5,416 nucleotides of DNA from Promethearchaeota archaeon (lineage in GTDB: Archaea > Asgardarchaeota > Lokiarchaeia > Sigyniarchaeales > SOKP01). This document shows positions 1-5,416 of this stretch, in pieces. Every line of letters begins with the position of its first letter. Positions within the stretch are counted from its first letter, which is position 1. Where the stretch lies: contig JAUWNA010000158.1 of NCBI GenBank assembly GCA_030612905.1, forward strand, positions 1 through 5,416, read 5' to 3'. The notes beneath the pieces are model-generated. The model was not told the origin of the DNA, did no database searches, and saw only the letters and a program-made list of their open reading frames with translations. The translations under genes were made by a program, and so were the position numbers.

Positions 1-195
1 GTTTTAAAAATAATTAGAGAAGTAGAAAAAAAGATTGATACAGTGTTCACTGTTGGAGTCATATCACGCGTTTTGAACGGAAAAGAAATTCCAATAATTG
101 ATGTTCTTGCCAAAAAAGGGTACCAAATAAACCCAAATGCGAAAGTAAATATAGGGTTGGGAAAATCATATCCTATTGGAGGTAACTATAAATGA
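1..195 (+). CDS. 3' end of an unrecognised protein gene (partial, first gene of a coupled pair)
   Basis: An open frame enters from the left edge and reads 64 codons to a TGA at 193-195; the first base pair of the window is already inside the gene. The visible C-terminus has a charged helix-like start (IIREVEKKIDTVF), a hydrophobic stretch (VGVISRVLNGKEIPIIDVL) and a Gly-rich end (IGLGKSYPIGG). I do not recognise the family from this fragment and give no function. It is real coding sequence because the frame is open to the edge, its stop overlaps the next start as ATGA, and the next gene's ribosome binding site lies inside it, the usual arrangement of translationally coupled operon genes. Its function is probably linked to that of the 198-aa protein that follows. 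The upstream sequence outside the window would settle its identity. Confidence 0.8.
   Translation, partial: VLKIIREVEKKIDTVFTVGVISRVLNGKEIPIIDVLAKKGYQINPNAKVNIGLGKSYPIGGNYK
178..183 (+). promoter_or_regulatory. Strong Shine-Dalgarno site for the 198-aa gene
   Basis: GGAGGT lies 8 nt before the ATG at 192 and is a near-perfect match to the anti-Shine-Dalgarno end of 16S rRNA. It sits inside the end of the upstream gene and fixes the start of the downstream one. It is the only strong site of this kind seen ahead of a gene in the window, consistent with use for an internal operon gene while operon-leading genes appear leaderless. Confidence 0.85.
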
Positions 196-788
196 CGCAT
201 TCTTTACATAGAAGAGGAGACTTTGACAATTTAAAGGGTGATTATGTAATCTTAGCAATGCTTGCAGCAGGTAAAAACGATAAACATCCTGACGCTCGCC
301 AGAAATTACTAAGAATTGCCCAAATATTTAAAAACCATAACCCTACAAATATTTTAACGGAAAAGGCTTGGAGAATCTCGTCCGTAATCCAAGCAGCTTT
401 CACCGAAATCGAAGATGTAAGTAGAGTAATCCAAACTTTAAAAAAAGAAGATTTAGGTATTTCTATAGTAATAAGTGGTTTGTTGAATGATATTGAAGAT
501 GTTCTTAAAGATGTAGATCTGGAAATGCATACTGTTCACCTCTCTCTCGGCACATTTGGAAAAAAAGAACTTCTACCTTCTGACAAAATCTTAGAAATAA
601 CAACTATGTGCGGGCATCATTGTATTTCACCACAATCAGTAGAATACTACTTAGACTTAATTAAAAAAGATAAAATTTCAATTGAAAACGCTGCTGAAGA
701 ATTAGCAAAACCTTGCGTATGTGGAATTTTTAACACGTCAAGAGCATCAAATTTACTTAGTGAATTATCTAAAGAGGAGTGTACATAA
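192..788 (+). CDS. Uncharacterised 198-aa protein with CGHHC and PCVCGIFN motifs
   Basis: The ATG at 192 is supported by a GGAGGT site 8 nt upstream and by the ATGA overlap with the preceding gene. The protein is soluble-looking, with no signal peptide or membrane segment. It has three visible parts: an N-terminal MTHSLHRRG box (residues 1-9) followed by DYVILAMLAAG (17-27), a central alpha/beta-like region (about 60-125) ending in HTVHLSLGTFG (113-123), and a C-terminal part carrying MCGHHC (139-144: Cys140, His142, His143, Cys144), PCVCGIF (174-180: Cys175, Cys177) and NTSRA (181-185). The clustered Cys and His residues could bind a metal or Fe-S cluster, which is inference. From memory, the MTHSLHR opening and the PCxCGxFN-xxRA ending belong to a conserved hypothetical family in anaerobic bacteria and archaea, sometimes near corrinoid/methyl-transfer genes; I could not check this. 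Coupling to the upstream gene suggests a shared pathway. It appears to be the last gene of its operon, because the next gene points the other way. Confidence 0.9.
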   Translation: MTHSLHRRGDFDNLKGDYVILAMLAAGKNDKHPDARQKLLRIAQIFKNHNPTNILTEKAWRISSVIQAAFTEIEDVSRVIQTLKKEDLGISIVISGLLNDIEDVLKDVDLEMHTVHLSLGTFGKKELLPSDKILEITTMCGHHCISPQSVEYYLDLIKKDKISIENAAEELAKPCVCGIFNTSRASNLLSELSKEECT

Positions 789-807
789 TTTTTATACCTA
801 TTAAAAA
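789..807. terminator. Possible short bidirectional T-tract terminator between convergent genes
   Basis: The 19-bp gap between the converging 198-aa gene and the DNA methyltransferase begins with five T (789-793) and ends with five A (803-807), so each strand meets a T5 run just after its stop codon. Archaeal RNA polymerase can terminate on short T-tracts without a hairpin. In a sequence this A/T-rich such runs also occur by chance, so the call is weak. Confidence 0.3.
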
Positions 808-2847
808 TTAGAATTTATATACCAAACCTTTGTTTATTTGATCCACCAATTTCGAATTGCCATATAGAAAATTAAATGAATTATTAATTTGATTTAGATT
901 TTCCTTCACTTCTCCCTTTAAATAAGTAATGTATCTAGGCAGATCAAATCGACGTTTAATATTTTTAATTTTTATATTTGGTATCAAATTAGGAGAATTT
1001 AATAATTTATTTAATTCGTCATAAGGCTCGAATTGTAAATATAGCTGAGCAACTAAAGAATTTGTCAGGTTTTGATAAAAATCTAAGAGTTTTTCGATTT
1101 CAAATAATTGAATTTCATCGTTTGGTTCTTGAAGAAGTTCAAATCTTAATTGCGATAGAAATTGATTTATTCTACCTATATAAGAAAGCGATGTGGGAAA
1201 AACCTCTGGCATGGGCAGTTTTTTTATAAAGCTTCCGTTATACCTTATATATCCTCCAGACATATGAAGCGTTCCGTATAATGCTTTAAATACTAAATTA
1301 ATAATATCTGAGTTTAGTATCGAAAGTAAACAAAAATAGTCGTTTGTTTTAAATGAAGGTACTGTTAAAAAGTAAAGGCCGGTTAAATTAACGTAAATAC
1401 CCGGATCGTACACACAAGTAATGTCCTTAGCAATTTCCCTAAAAATTATTTTTTCATTATTAAGCTTGTCCCAAACTTTTTTTTGCTCTGCTGGAAAGCT
1501 AAAATATGATATTTCGTGGTTAACTTTTGCGATTTTTATGCGTTTTTTGAAATCAATATAATATTTACAAACATTTCCTGTTCCTATCAAAATTAAGTCT
1601 TTATTAGAAGTCTTATTTTTATTAATATTTTTAAAATGTTTCGCCCATTTAATGAACCCGAAAGGACGATATATGATTTTTAAACCCTTTATTGCTTGTA
1701 TCATTGGTTTGAAATTTGTATACAAGAAGTTAACTAAGTTTATATCAGAGGATATTGGTATTACAGATGAAGGGAGGATTTTTATTGAATCTTGGGGGAA
1801 TTCAGTCGTTTTTTCGTTTTGCAAATGCTTAAAATCTTCCATACTCTCAAACTTTTTTATTAGAATCGTATTGTTTGCGTTACTTATTTTTTTAAAAGAA
1901 ATTATTATTGGATATGCTGCTGTTTTTTGAAATATTGGTAATGAAGATACATTGATAATTTCCTTAAGTGCTGTATCTCGTAGTAACATCTCTCTAATCT
2001 TTAGACCATAATCGGCTGATAAAAATTTATTAGTAGTTAAAAAAGAGAGGCACCCAACTCCTTTTCTCAATAATTCTATCGATTTTTCAATAAATATAAT
2101 ACTGAGATCAAACAATCCGTAAGCAGATTCAAAATTTTTTTTGATTTTTTTTTTAAATTCTACATCTAATATCTTCTTATTCTCGACGTAAGGAGGGTTT
2201 CCGATTATAATATCAATATCAGGTGAATCAAATTCAAGAAGATAATCTAAATTAATTAATTTAAAGTTCAGGTTGAGATCATCAATGAAATTTTCAATTT
2301 CCTTTAAATTTGAATTTATACAAACACATCCGCCTAAAAGAGGGACCTCAACATCTGAATAAAGCCACATTATCAGTCTTAGTTTTGATATTAAGTATGC
2401 CGACTTATCAATTTCGATTCCGTATAGATTGTTTTGAATTATTTTTTTCTTAATATCGTAATCGGTGCACCCTAACTCAAATATTTTATTGATTTTAAAA
2501 AGAATTTCGGCAATGGCGATCAAAAATCTTCCCGTGCCACAAGCTGGGTCAAGTATTTTAATATTTCTTATTTTTGTTTCAAACCTATCTTTAAGACTAT
2601 CATTTTTTGCGAGTAATTGTTTTAAAATAGTGTAATCCCAGTTTACTTGAAAGACTTTTCTTAGCTCTAAAAAATCGTCAAAAAAGATTCTAAAAATGTT
2701 TAATACCATAAAGTCCGCAATTGGTTGAGGAGTATAAACTACTCCACGATCTCGATTGTTCTTTTTTTCAGCAACAATCTCACTTTCGAATTTGTTAATA
2801 ATGTTTTCCAAAATTGATATCCTATTTTTAGACAATGGCATTTTCAT
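808..2847 (-). CDS. TaqI/Eco57I-like adenine-N6 DNA methyltransferase, apparently without nuclease
   Basis: This 679-aa protein should transfer a methyl group from S-adenosylmethionine to adenine N6 within a specific DNA site. Motifs appear in gamma-class order: motif X GVVYTP (35-40), motif I DPACGTGRFL (100-109) for SAM binding, motif II LYGIEID (141-147), catalytic motif IV NPPY (217-220), and FLTTNKFLSADYG (269-281). From about 385 to 550 follows a region resembling the TaqI-type target-recognition domain, with KIIFREIAKD (465-474), LLSILNSDIIN (507-517) and GGYIRYNGSFIKKLPMP (531-547). Type IIG fusion enzymes carry a PD-(D/E)xK nuclease ahead of motif X; here only about 34 residues precede it, so no nuclease domain is present, and no nuclease gene lies in the window. 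It may be an orphan methyltransferase or have a distant partner. The ATG at 2847 is followed by a second ATG two codons on (2841); either could be used. Long poly-A tracts interrupt codons 232-239. The C-terminal 130 residues are Asn/Leu/Lys-rich and helical-looking. Confidence 0.93.
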   Translation of the reverse strand: MKMPLSKNRISILENIINKFESEIVAEKKNNRDRGVVYTPQPIADFMVLNIFRIFFDDFLELRKVFQVNWDYTILKQLLAKNDSLKDRFETKIRNIKILDPACGTGRFLIAIAEILFKINKIFELGCTDYDIKKKIIQNNLYGIEIDKSAYLISKLRLIMWLYSDVEVPLLGGCVCINSNLKEIENFIDDLNLNFKLINLDYLLEFDSPDIDIIIGNPPYVENKKILDVEFKKKIKKNFESAYGLFDLSIIFIEKSIELLRKGVGCLSFLTTNKFLSADYGLKIREMLLRDTALKEIINVSSLPIFQKTAAYPIIISFKKISNANNTILIKKFESMEDFKHLQNEKTTEFPQDSIKILPSSVIPISSDINLVNFLYTNFKPMIQAIKGLKIIYRPFGFIKWAKHFKNINKNKTSNKDLILIGTGNVCKYYIDFKKRIKIAKVNHEISYFSFPAEQKKVWDKLNNEKIIFREIAKDITCVYDPGIYVNLTGLYFLTVPSFKTNDYFCLLSILNSDIINLVFKALYGTLHMSGGYIRYNGSFIKKLPMPEVFPTSLSYIGRINQFLSQLRFELLQEPNDEIQLFEIEKLLDFYQNLTNSLVAQLYLQFEPYDELNKLLNSPNLIPNIKIKNIKRRFDLPRYITYLKGEVKENLNQINNSFNFLYGNSKLVDQINKGLVYKF
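2135..2154. repeat. Paired homopolymer tracts (T8-GA-T10) inside the methyltransferase gene
   Basis: The + strand shows eight T, then GA, then ten T; in the coding direction this is A10 followed by TC and A8, encoding KKKIKKN at residues 232-238. The tracts sit just after the catalytic NPPY motif. Runs of this length are prone to replication slippage and RNA polymerase slippage, and a one-base change would shift the frame and remove the target-recognition domain. Confidence 0.8.
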
Positions 2848-2881
2848 GAAATTCTAACAAAAAAAATCATTTCCTTGAGAT

Positions 2882-2890
2882 TTTTTATTA
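2882..2890 (-). promoter_or_regulatory. Possible TATA-like box for the DNA methyltransferase
   Basis: Read on the minus strand, an A/T-rich TTAATAAAA-like element is centred about 39 bp upstream of the ATG at 2847, which would give a leader of roughly a dozen bases. No Shine-Dalgarno sequence is found at a proper distance from the start. The whole 159-bp divergent spacer (2848-3006) is A/T-rich, so the choice of box is uncertain. Confidence 0.25.
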
Positions 2891-2974
2891 ACACTAATTC
2901 TAATAATCAGATTCTTTATTTATAAAAATGCAAGATGTTAATTTAAAAGTTAAAGTACAATTATTAGAAATAAA

Positions 2975-2986
2975 TTAAAAATTATA
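2975..2986 (+). promoter_or_regulatory. Possible TATA-like box for the PPP phosphatase
   Basis: TTAAAAATTATA lies about 26 bp upstream of the GTG at 3007, the distance expected if transcription begins at or next to the start codon. No Shine-Dalgarno sequence precedes the GTG. The motif match is loose in an A/T-rich spacer. A TTTATAAAAA element at 2919-2928 is another candidate and would give a longer leader. Confidence 0.25.
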
Positions 2987-3006
2987 CTTGCAAATAAGAT
3001 TAAAAA

Positions 3007-3903
3007 GTGATAGATAAACCATTTTTAGAAAATATCATAAAGGAACCATATAAAATCTCTAAACTAGATTTCCATTATATTTCACAGGTTTTACGAAAAG
3101 CAGAAGAGATTTTTAAAGAAGAAAAACTGTTATTAGAGTTAAACTTCGATGATTCAAAAAGCGAGGTATGGGTTATTGGAGATATTCATGGAGATTTAGA
3201 AACTTTACAGAGATTGATTGAAATAATAGATCAAAAAAAACCTGAGTTTGTAATTTTTCTAGGTGACATCGTTGATCGAGGTACAAACCAGTTAGAATGT
3301 TTAATTTTGGTTCTTGCGTTAAAAATTAGATATCCAAATAGATACTATCTATTAAAAGGGAATCATGAAACTTTGGAAATGAACAAAGCTTATGGATTCT
3401 TCCAAGAATTTAAACATAGATTTAATAATCAAAAAAAATTTGACGAAGTTTTAGCCGTATACAATGTACTTCCCTTTTGTGCTTTACTAAATAAAGGCAT
3501 CTTATGTCTGCATGGCGGGATTTCTGAAGATATTGCAATTTTAAGGAAGTTGAGAGGACTAAAACCAAGAGATACTGTTTCTGTATTCAAAACCATAACA
3601 AAAAGTTTAGTACAAATTATGTGGAATGACCCTAAATCCGACTTAAAAGGATTCTCAGAAAGTTTTAGAGGTCCTGGAATTAAATCTTTTGGAGAAGATG
3701 TTTTTAATGATTTTATGAAAGAGAATAATTTAAAATATTTAATTAGAGCGCACGAAGCATTCCCTGAAGGTTATAGATGGTTTTTCAACAAGCGTTTGTT
3801 ATCTATATTTTCTTCTGTTAATTATTTAAGTAAATATTCGCCAAATCCCGCGTCCTACGCCATTATAAAAAATAATTTGGTAAAACCAAAATTAATCAAA
3901 TAA
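3007..3903 (+). CDS. Eukaryote-like PPP-family serine/threonine protein phosphatase
   Basis: The 298-aa product has the full PPP metallophosphatase signature and should remove phosphate from Ser/Thr side chains using two metal ions in the cytoplasm. Visible motifs are GDIHG (58-62), GDIVDRG (86-92), GNHE (118-121), LHGG (168-171), WNDP (206-209), RGPG (221-224), FGEDV (228-232), RAHE (247-250) and SSVNY (269-273). These correspond to the metal ligands and phosphate-binding residues of PP1/PP2A (Asp59, His61, Asp87, Arg91, Asn119, His120, His169, Arg221, His249). The N-terminal helix and the LLLEL-x-VWVIGDIHGD layout also match the PP1/PP2A core, and length is close to that core. The GTG at 3007 follows an in-frame TAA at 3001, so the gene cannot start earlier. 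One difference is that SAPNYCGEF of PP1 is here SSVNYLSKY, so the flexible loop over the active site lacks the Cys and is slightly longer. No regulatory domain is fused. It stands alone between divergent and convergent neighbours. Confidence 0.95.
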   Translation: MIDKPFLENIIKEPYKISKLDFHYISQVLRKAEEIFKEEKLLLELNFDDSKSEVWVIGDIHGDLETLQRLIEIIDQKKPEFVIFLGDIVDRGTNQLECLILVLALKIRYPNRYYLLKGNHETLEMNKAYGFFQEFKHRFNNQKKFDEVLAVYNVLPFCALLNKGILCLHGGISEDIAILRKLRGLKPRDTVSVFKTITKSLVQIMWNDPKSDLKGFSESFRGPGIKSFGEDVFNDFMKENNLKYLIRAHEAFPEGYRWFFNKRLLSIFSSVNYLSKYSPNPASYAIIKNNLVKPKLIK

Positions 3904-4347
3904 TTATAAAACCAATTTGGGAAATTTTTCTACAATCTCGGGATATTTTTTAATTTCTTCCTTCCATTGATCGTTTTTATCTAATTCCAGAGATAATTTT
4001 TGTGAAGCTATTGTCTTTTTTGTAGGTATATAGATATAAGCAGAAAATATTTTATTATTTTTTAAATAAACTTCGGTGATTAATCGTTCAAATAAATCAT
4101 CAAAAACTCCTTCGATTGAATCTAACAATTCTAATTCTTGTTGGTTCACATCAAATTTTAAAGCCCAAAAGGAATTATTTGAAGGTAAAGCATAAGGAAA
4201 CCAACTATTTTTGGGAAAAACTCTTGTAAAATTTTTTACAAGACATACTTCAACATTGAATTTATCCTTCCACAGATTCCGAGTTATGAAAGTTCCATAA
4301 CCAATAATAGATACGAGATTGGAATCTACGCTTTTATTGTGAATCAA
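3904..4347 (-). CDS. Gamma-glutamylcyclotransferase-fold (AIG2/GGCT-like) protein
   Basis: This 147-aa protein carries the marks of the GGCT-like fold: a substrate-loop GYGTF (16-20) equivalent to the family's YGSL/GYGS motif, a middle segment FWALKFDVNQQELELLDSIEG (60-80) containing the LDxxEG box, and FERLITEVYL (86-95) equivalent to the usual Y-x-R-x-x-V stretch. Glu79 occupies the place of the general acid/base of active members, so activity is possible. Family members cyclise gamma-glutamyl groups to 5-oxoproline or cleave gamma-glutamyl-amines; the substrate here cannot be read from sequence. The start is the TTG at 4347: an in-frame TGA lies four codons upstream and no other ATG, GTG or TTG occurs before the GYGTF motif. 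The stop codon directly abuts that of the phosphatase on the other strand. It follows the Sm-like gene on the same strand after 94 bp, so it may be co-transcribed with it or have its own promoter. Confidence 0.82.
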   Translation of the reverse strand: MIHNKSVDSNLVSIIGYGTFITRNLWKDKFNVEVCLVKNFTRVFPKNSWFPYALPSNNSFWALKFDVNQQELELLDSIEGVFDDLFERLITEVYLKNNKIFSAYIYIPTKKTIASQKLSLELDKNDQWKEEIKKYPEIVEKFPKLVL

Positions 4348-4360
4348 TTTAAGCTCTCAA

Positions 4361-4369
4361 TTTATATAA
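4361..4369 (-). promoter_or_regulatory. Possible TATA-like box upstream of the GGCT-like gene
   Basis: TTATATAAA on the minus strand is a good match to an archaeal TATA box but is centred only about 18 bp from the TTG at 4347, closer than the usual 24-28 bp. An alternative A/T block at 4376-4384 is centred about 33 bp away. The 94-bp spacer (4348-4441) otherwise shows no recognisable element. Confidence 0.25.
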
Positions 4370-4441
4370 TTTAAGATTTAAAAATTGAGTATTTGAAACG
4401 AGGAAATTAGATTAGATGATATGTTCCCGATTTTTTGATTT

Positions 4442-4699
4442 TTATATTTTTAGCTGATTTGCGTCCGGTTTTATGAAAAGCAAATTATTACCGCGAATAA
4501 ATATTTCGTTATATTTAGCTACGGGACTACCCTCCATGATCTCAGTGCAATCCTCTAAGATAAGATTCATGTAAGCATCAATTTCTTTTAAGATCCCCTT
4601 ATATTCAGTTCCATCTTTTAGTCTGAGTAATATCTGACTGTTCTGGGCATTTTGAAGGATCGTTAGAGGGTTCTTATTTCTAATATTCTGATTTGACAT
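4442..4699 (-). CDS. Archaeal Sm-like RNA-binding protein (SmAP/Lsm)
   Basis: The 85-aa product is a single Sm domain, the usual size for archaeal SmAPs, which form ring-shaped hexamers or heptamers that bind U-rich RNA and take part in RNA processing. The Sm1 motif covers about residues 22-52, with LLRLKDGTEYKGIL and the RNA-contact segment DAYMNLIL (Asp41, Met44, Asn45). The Sm2 motif is IFIRGNNLLFIKP (66-78) with the RNA-binding Arg69-Gly70-Asn71. Residues 53-65 form the variable loop between the motifs. The first 20 residues (Asn/Gln-rich, then PLTILQNA) form the N-terminal helix. The ATG at 4699 is the natural start, and a TATA-like box sits about 29 bp upstream. The gene is divergent from the SAM-dependent methyltransferase on the right and precedes the GGCT-like gene on its own strand. 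Confidence 0.95.
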   Translation of the reverse strand: MSNQNIRNKNPLTILQNAQNSQILLRLKDGTEYKGILKEIDAYMNLILEDCTEIMEGSPVAKYNEIFIRGNNLLFIKPDANQLKI

Positions 4700-4722
4700 A
4701 TTTTAACCTTTACTAAAAAACA

Positions 4723-4734
4723 TTTATAATATAA
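4723..4734 (-). promoter_or_regulatory. TATA-like box for the Sm-like gene
   Basis: TTATATTATAAA on the minus strand is centred about 29 bp upstream of the ATG at 4699, which predicts a very short or absent leader. An AAAGGT sequence between box and start is a weak Shine-Dalgarno match, but would lie at or before the predicted transcript start. Confidence 0.45.
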
Positions 4735-4801
4735 TTATTGAAAAGATAATTTAAAGAAAAACTTTTTTGAATTAAAACCTTTTTATCGGATATTAATTAT
4801 T

Positions 4802-4811
4802 CTTATATTTT
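4802..4811 (+). promoter_or_regulatory. TATA-like box for the SAM-dependent methyltransferase
   Basis: CTTATATTTT is centred about 24 bp before the TTG at 4831, the spacing expected for a leaderless transcript beginning at that codon. This favours 4831 over the in-frame TTG codons at 4810 and 4819, which would overlap or directly follow the box. Confidence 0.45.
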
Positions 4812-4830
4812 GCTCTGTTTGGTAATTTTC

Positions 4831-5416
4831 TTGAAACCTTTAAATAAAGATTTAGATAAGAAAAAAAATATTATTGAGAAATATAATTCAACCTCAAGCT
4901 TCTATGATAATAGATATAGTAAAATCCAAAAAGAAAAGTATAAAATTCTTTTTAGAAATTGTAATTTAAATTATAAAACCATTCTAGATGCTGGTTGTGG
5001 TACAGGTCTATTAATTGAATATGTTTTTAACTTAAATATTGATAATATAGAGAAGAAGGTCAAATATATTGGAATAGATATCTCTTGGAAAATGCTAATG
5101 AACTTTTGTGACAAATCTAAAAAAATAAAAGATATTGAAGACATAAATCTAATTTTAGGAGATATCGAAAATTTACCGCTAAGACAAGATAGTTTTAATA
5201 TAATTTTTTCAATCACATCGCTCCAAAATTTACCCGTCATAAAGAAAGGTTTGGGTGAATTTTTTCGAGTTGGTCAAAAGGATTCGCTTTTAAAATTATC
5301 AATCTTACGAAAACAATTGAAAGTAGATGATTTAATAGCATATTTAAAAACACATACAATAGACCTTAAGACTGAGTTTTTAGAGAATATTGAAGATGTG
5401 TTTATTCAAGGAAGTC
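4831..5416 (+). CDS. Class I SAM-dependent methyltransferase (3' end beyond window)
   Basis: An open frame of 195 codons runs off the right edge. It has the Rossmann-type methyltransferase motifs in order: ILDAGCGTG (51-59) for SAM binding, YIGIDIS (79-85) with the acidic Asp83 that would hold the SAM ribose, GDIENLPL (110-117), and FNIIFSITSLQNL (122-134) at the motif IV position. The segment EKYNSTSSFYDNRYSKIQKEKY (starting near residue 17) before motif I is typical of UbiE-like small methyltransferases. The substrate cannot be told; small molecules, RNA and protein are all possible. There is no ATG in the region; TTG at 4831 is chosen because a TATA-like box lies about 24 bp upstream and the N-terminus MKPLNKDLDKKK is charged and ordinary. 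Earlier TTG codons at 4810 and 4819 would add a short hydrophobic stretch. The frame cannot extend left of the TGA at 4768. On the opposite strand a frame over 4971-5240 is open by chance. Confidence 0.88.
   Translation, partial: MKPLNKDLDKKKNIIEKYNSTSSFYDNRYSKIQKEKYKILFRNCNLNYKTILDAGCGTGLLIEYVFNLNIDNIEKKVKYIGIDISWKMLMNFCDKSKKIKDIEDINLILGDIENLPLRQDSFNIIFSITSLQNLPVIKKGLGEFFRVGQKDSLLKLSILRKQLKVDDLIAYLKTHTIDLKTEFLENIEDVFIQGS

Noticed and set aside
1652..1930. A 92-codon open frame on the + strand
   Set aside because: It lies wholly antisense within the DNA methyltransferase gene, has no recognisable domain, and its hydrophobic, Phe/Ile-rich content is what the reverse of a Lys/Asn-rich A/T-biased gene gives.
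2848..3006. Possible small RNA or repeat in the divergent spacer
   Set aside because: No convincing inverted repeat, hairpin with T-run or conserved RNA motif was seen; the spacer is simply A/T-rich with candidate promoter elements.
808..3903. DNA methyltransferase and PPP phosphatase as a possible two-gene defence system
   Set aside because: They are divergently transcribed from a 159-bp spacer, the phosphatase looks like an ordinary PP1/PP2A-type signalling enzyme, and no nuclease, ATPase or other effector is present. Adjacency alone is not enough.
4810..4830. Earlier TTG starts (4810, 4819) adding a hydrophobic LLCLVIFL-like N-terminus to the last methyltransferase
   Set aside because: These codons overlap or directly follow the TATA-like box at 4802-4811, and a signal-like segment is not expected for a cytoplasmic SAM-dependent methyltransferase.
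4971..5240. An 89-codon open frame on the - strand
   Set aside because: It is antisense to the SAM-binding core of the methyltransferase starting at 4831, which shows clear motifs; the antisense product is Ser/Ile/Phe-rich with no known motif.

Overview
The window is a low-GC, A/T-dominated piece of genome that reads as archaeal. The main reasons are a short single-domain Sm-like protein (SmAP/Lsm), frequent TTG and GTG starts, TATA-like boxes about 24-29 bp upstream of several starts with no Shine-Dalgarno sequence (a leaderless pattern), and a PPP-family phosphatase with a near-complete PP1/PP2A-type motif set. A low-GC Asgard-type archaeon would fit, but that lineage is inference; nothing here proves it.

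Layout. On the left (1-788, + strand) is the end of an operon: the last 64 codons of an unrecognised gene, overlapping by 4 bp (ATGA) a 198-aa Cys/His-motif protein with a strong GGAGGT ribosome binding site. Facing it across 19 bp is a 679-aa TaqI/Eco57I-like adenine-N6 DNA methyltransferase (808-2847, - strand) with no nuclease domain and no nuclease gene in the window. A 159-bp divergent spacer separates it from the PPP phosphatase (3007-3903, + strand, GTG start). The stop codon of the phosphatase directly abuts that of a small gamma-glutamylcyclotransferase-fold protein (3904-4347, - strand, TTG start). Behind that, on the same strand, is the 85-aa Sm-like protein (4442-4699). A 131-bp divergent spacer with a TATA-like box for each direction leads to a class I SAM-dependent methyltransferase (4831 onward, + strand, TTG start) that is cut by the window end.

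How the genes relate. Only the two left-hand genes are clearly co-transcribed and translationally coupled. The rest alternate in orientation and look like independent units: a DNA methyltransferase (epigenetic mark or remnant of restriction-modification), a protein phosphatase (signalling), a GGCT-like protein, an RNA-binding Sm protein and a small-molecule/RNA/protein methyltransferase. I see no convincing multi-gene novel system. The items most worth a second look are the uncharacterised Cys/His protein, the eukaryote-like phosphatase, and the solitary DNA methyltransferase with two adjacent long poly-A tracts in its catalytic domain. No tRNA, rRNA, CRISPR array or insertion sequence was seen, and no gene-free stretch exceeds 160 bp.
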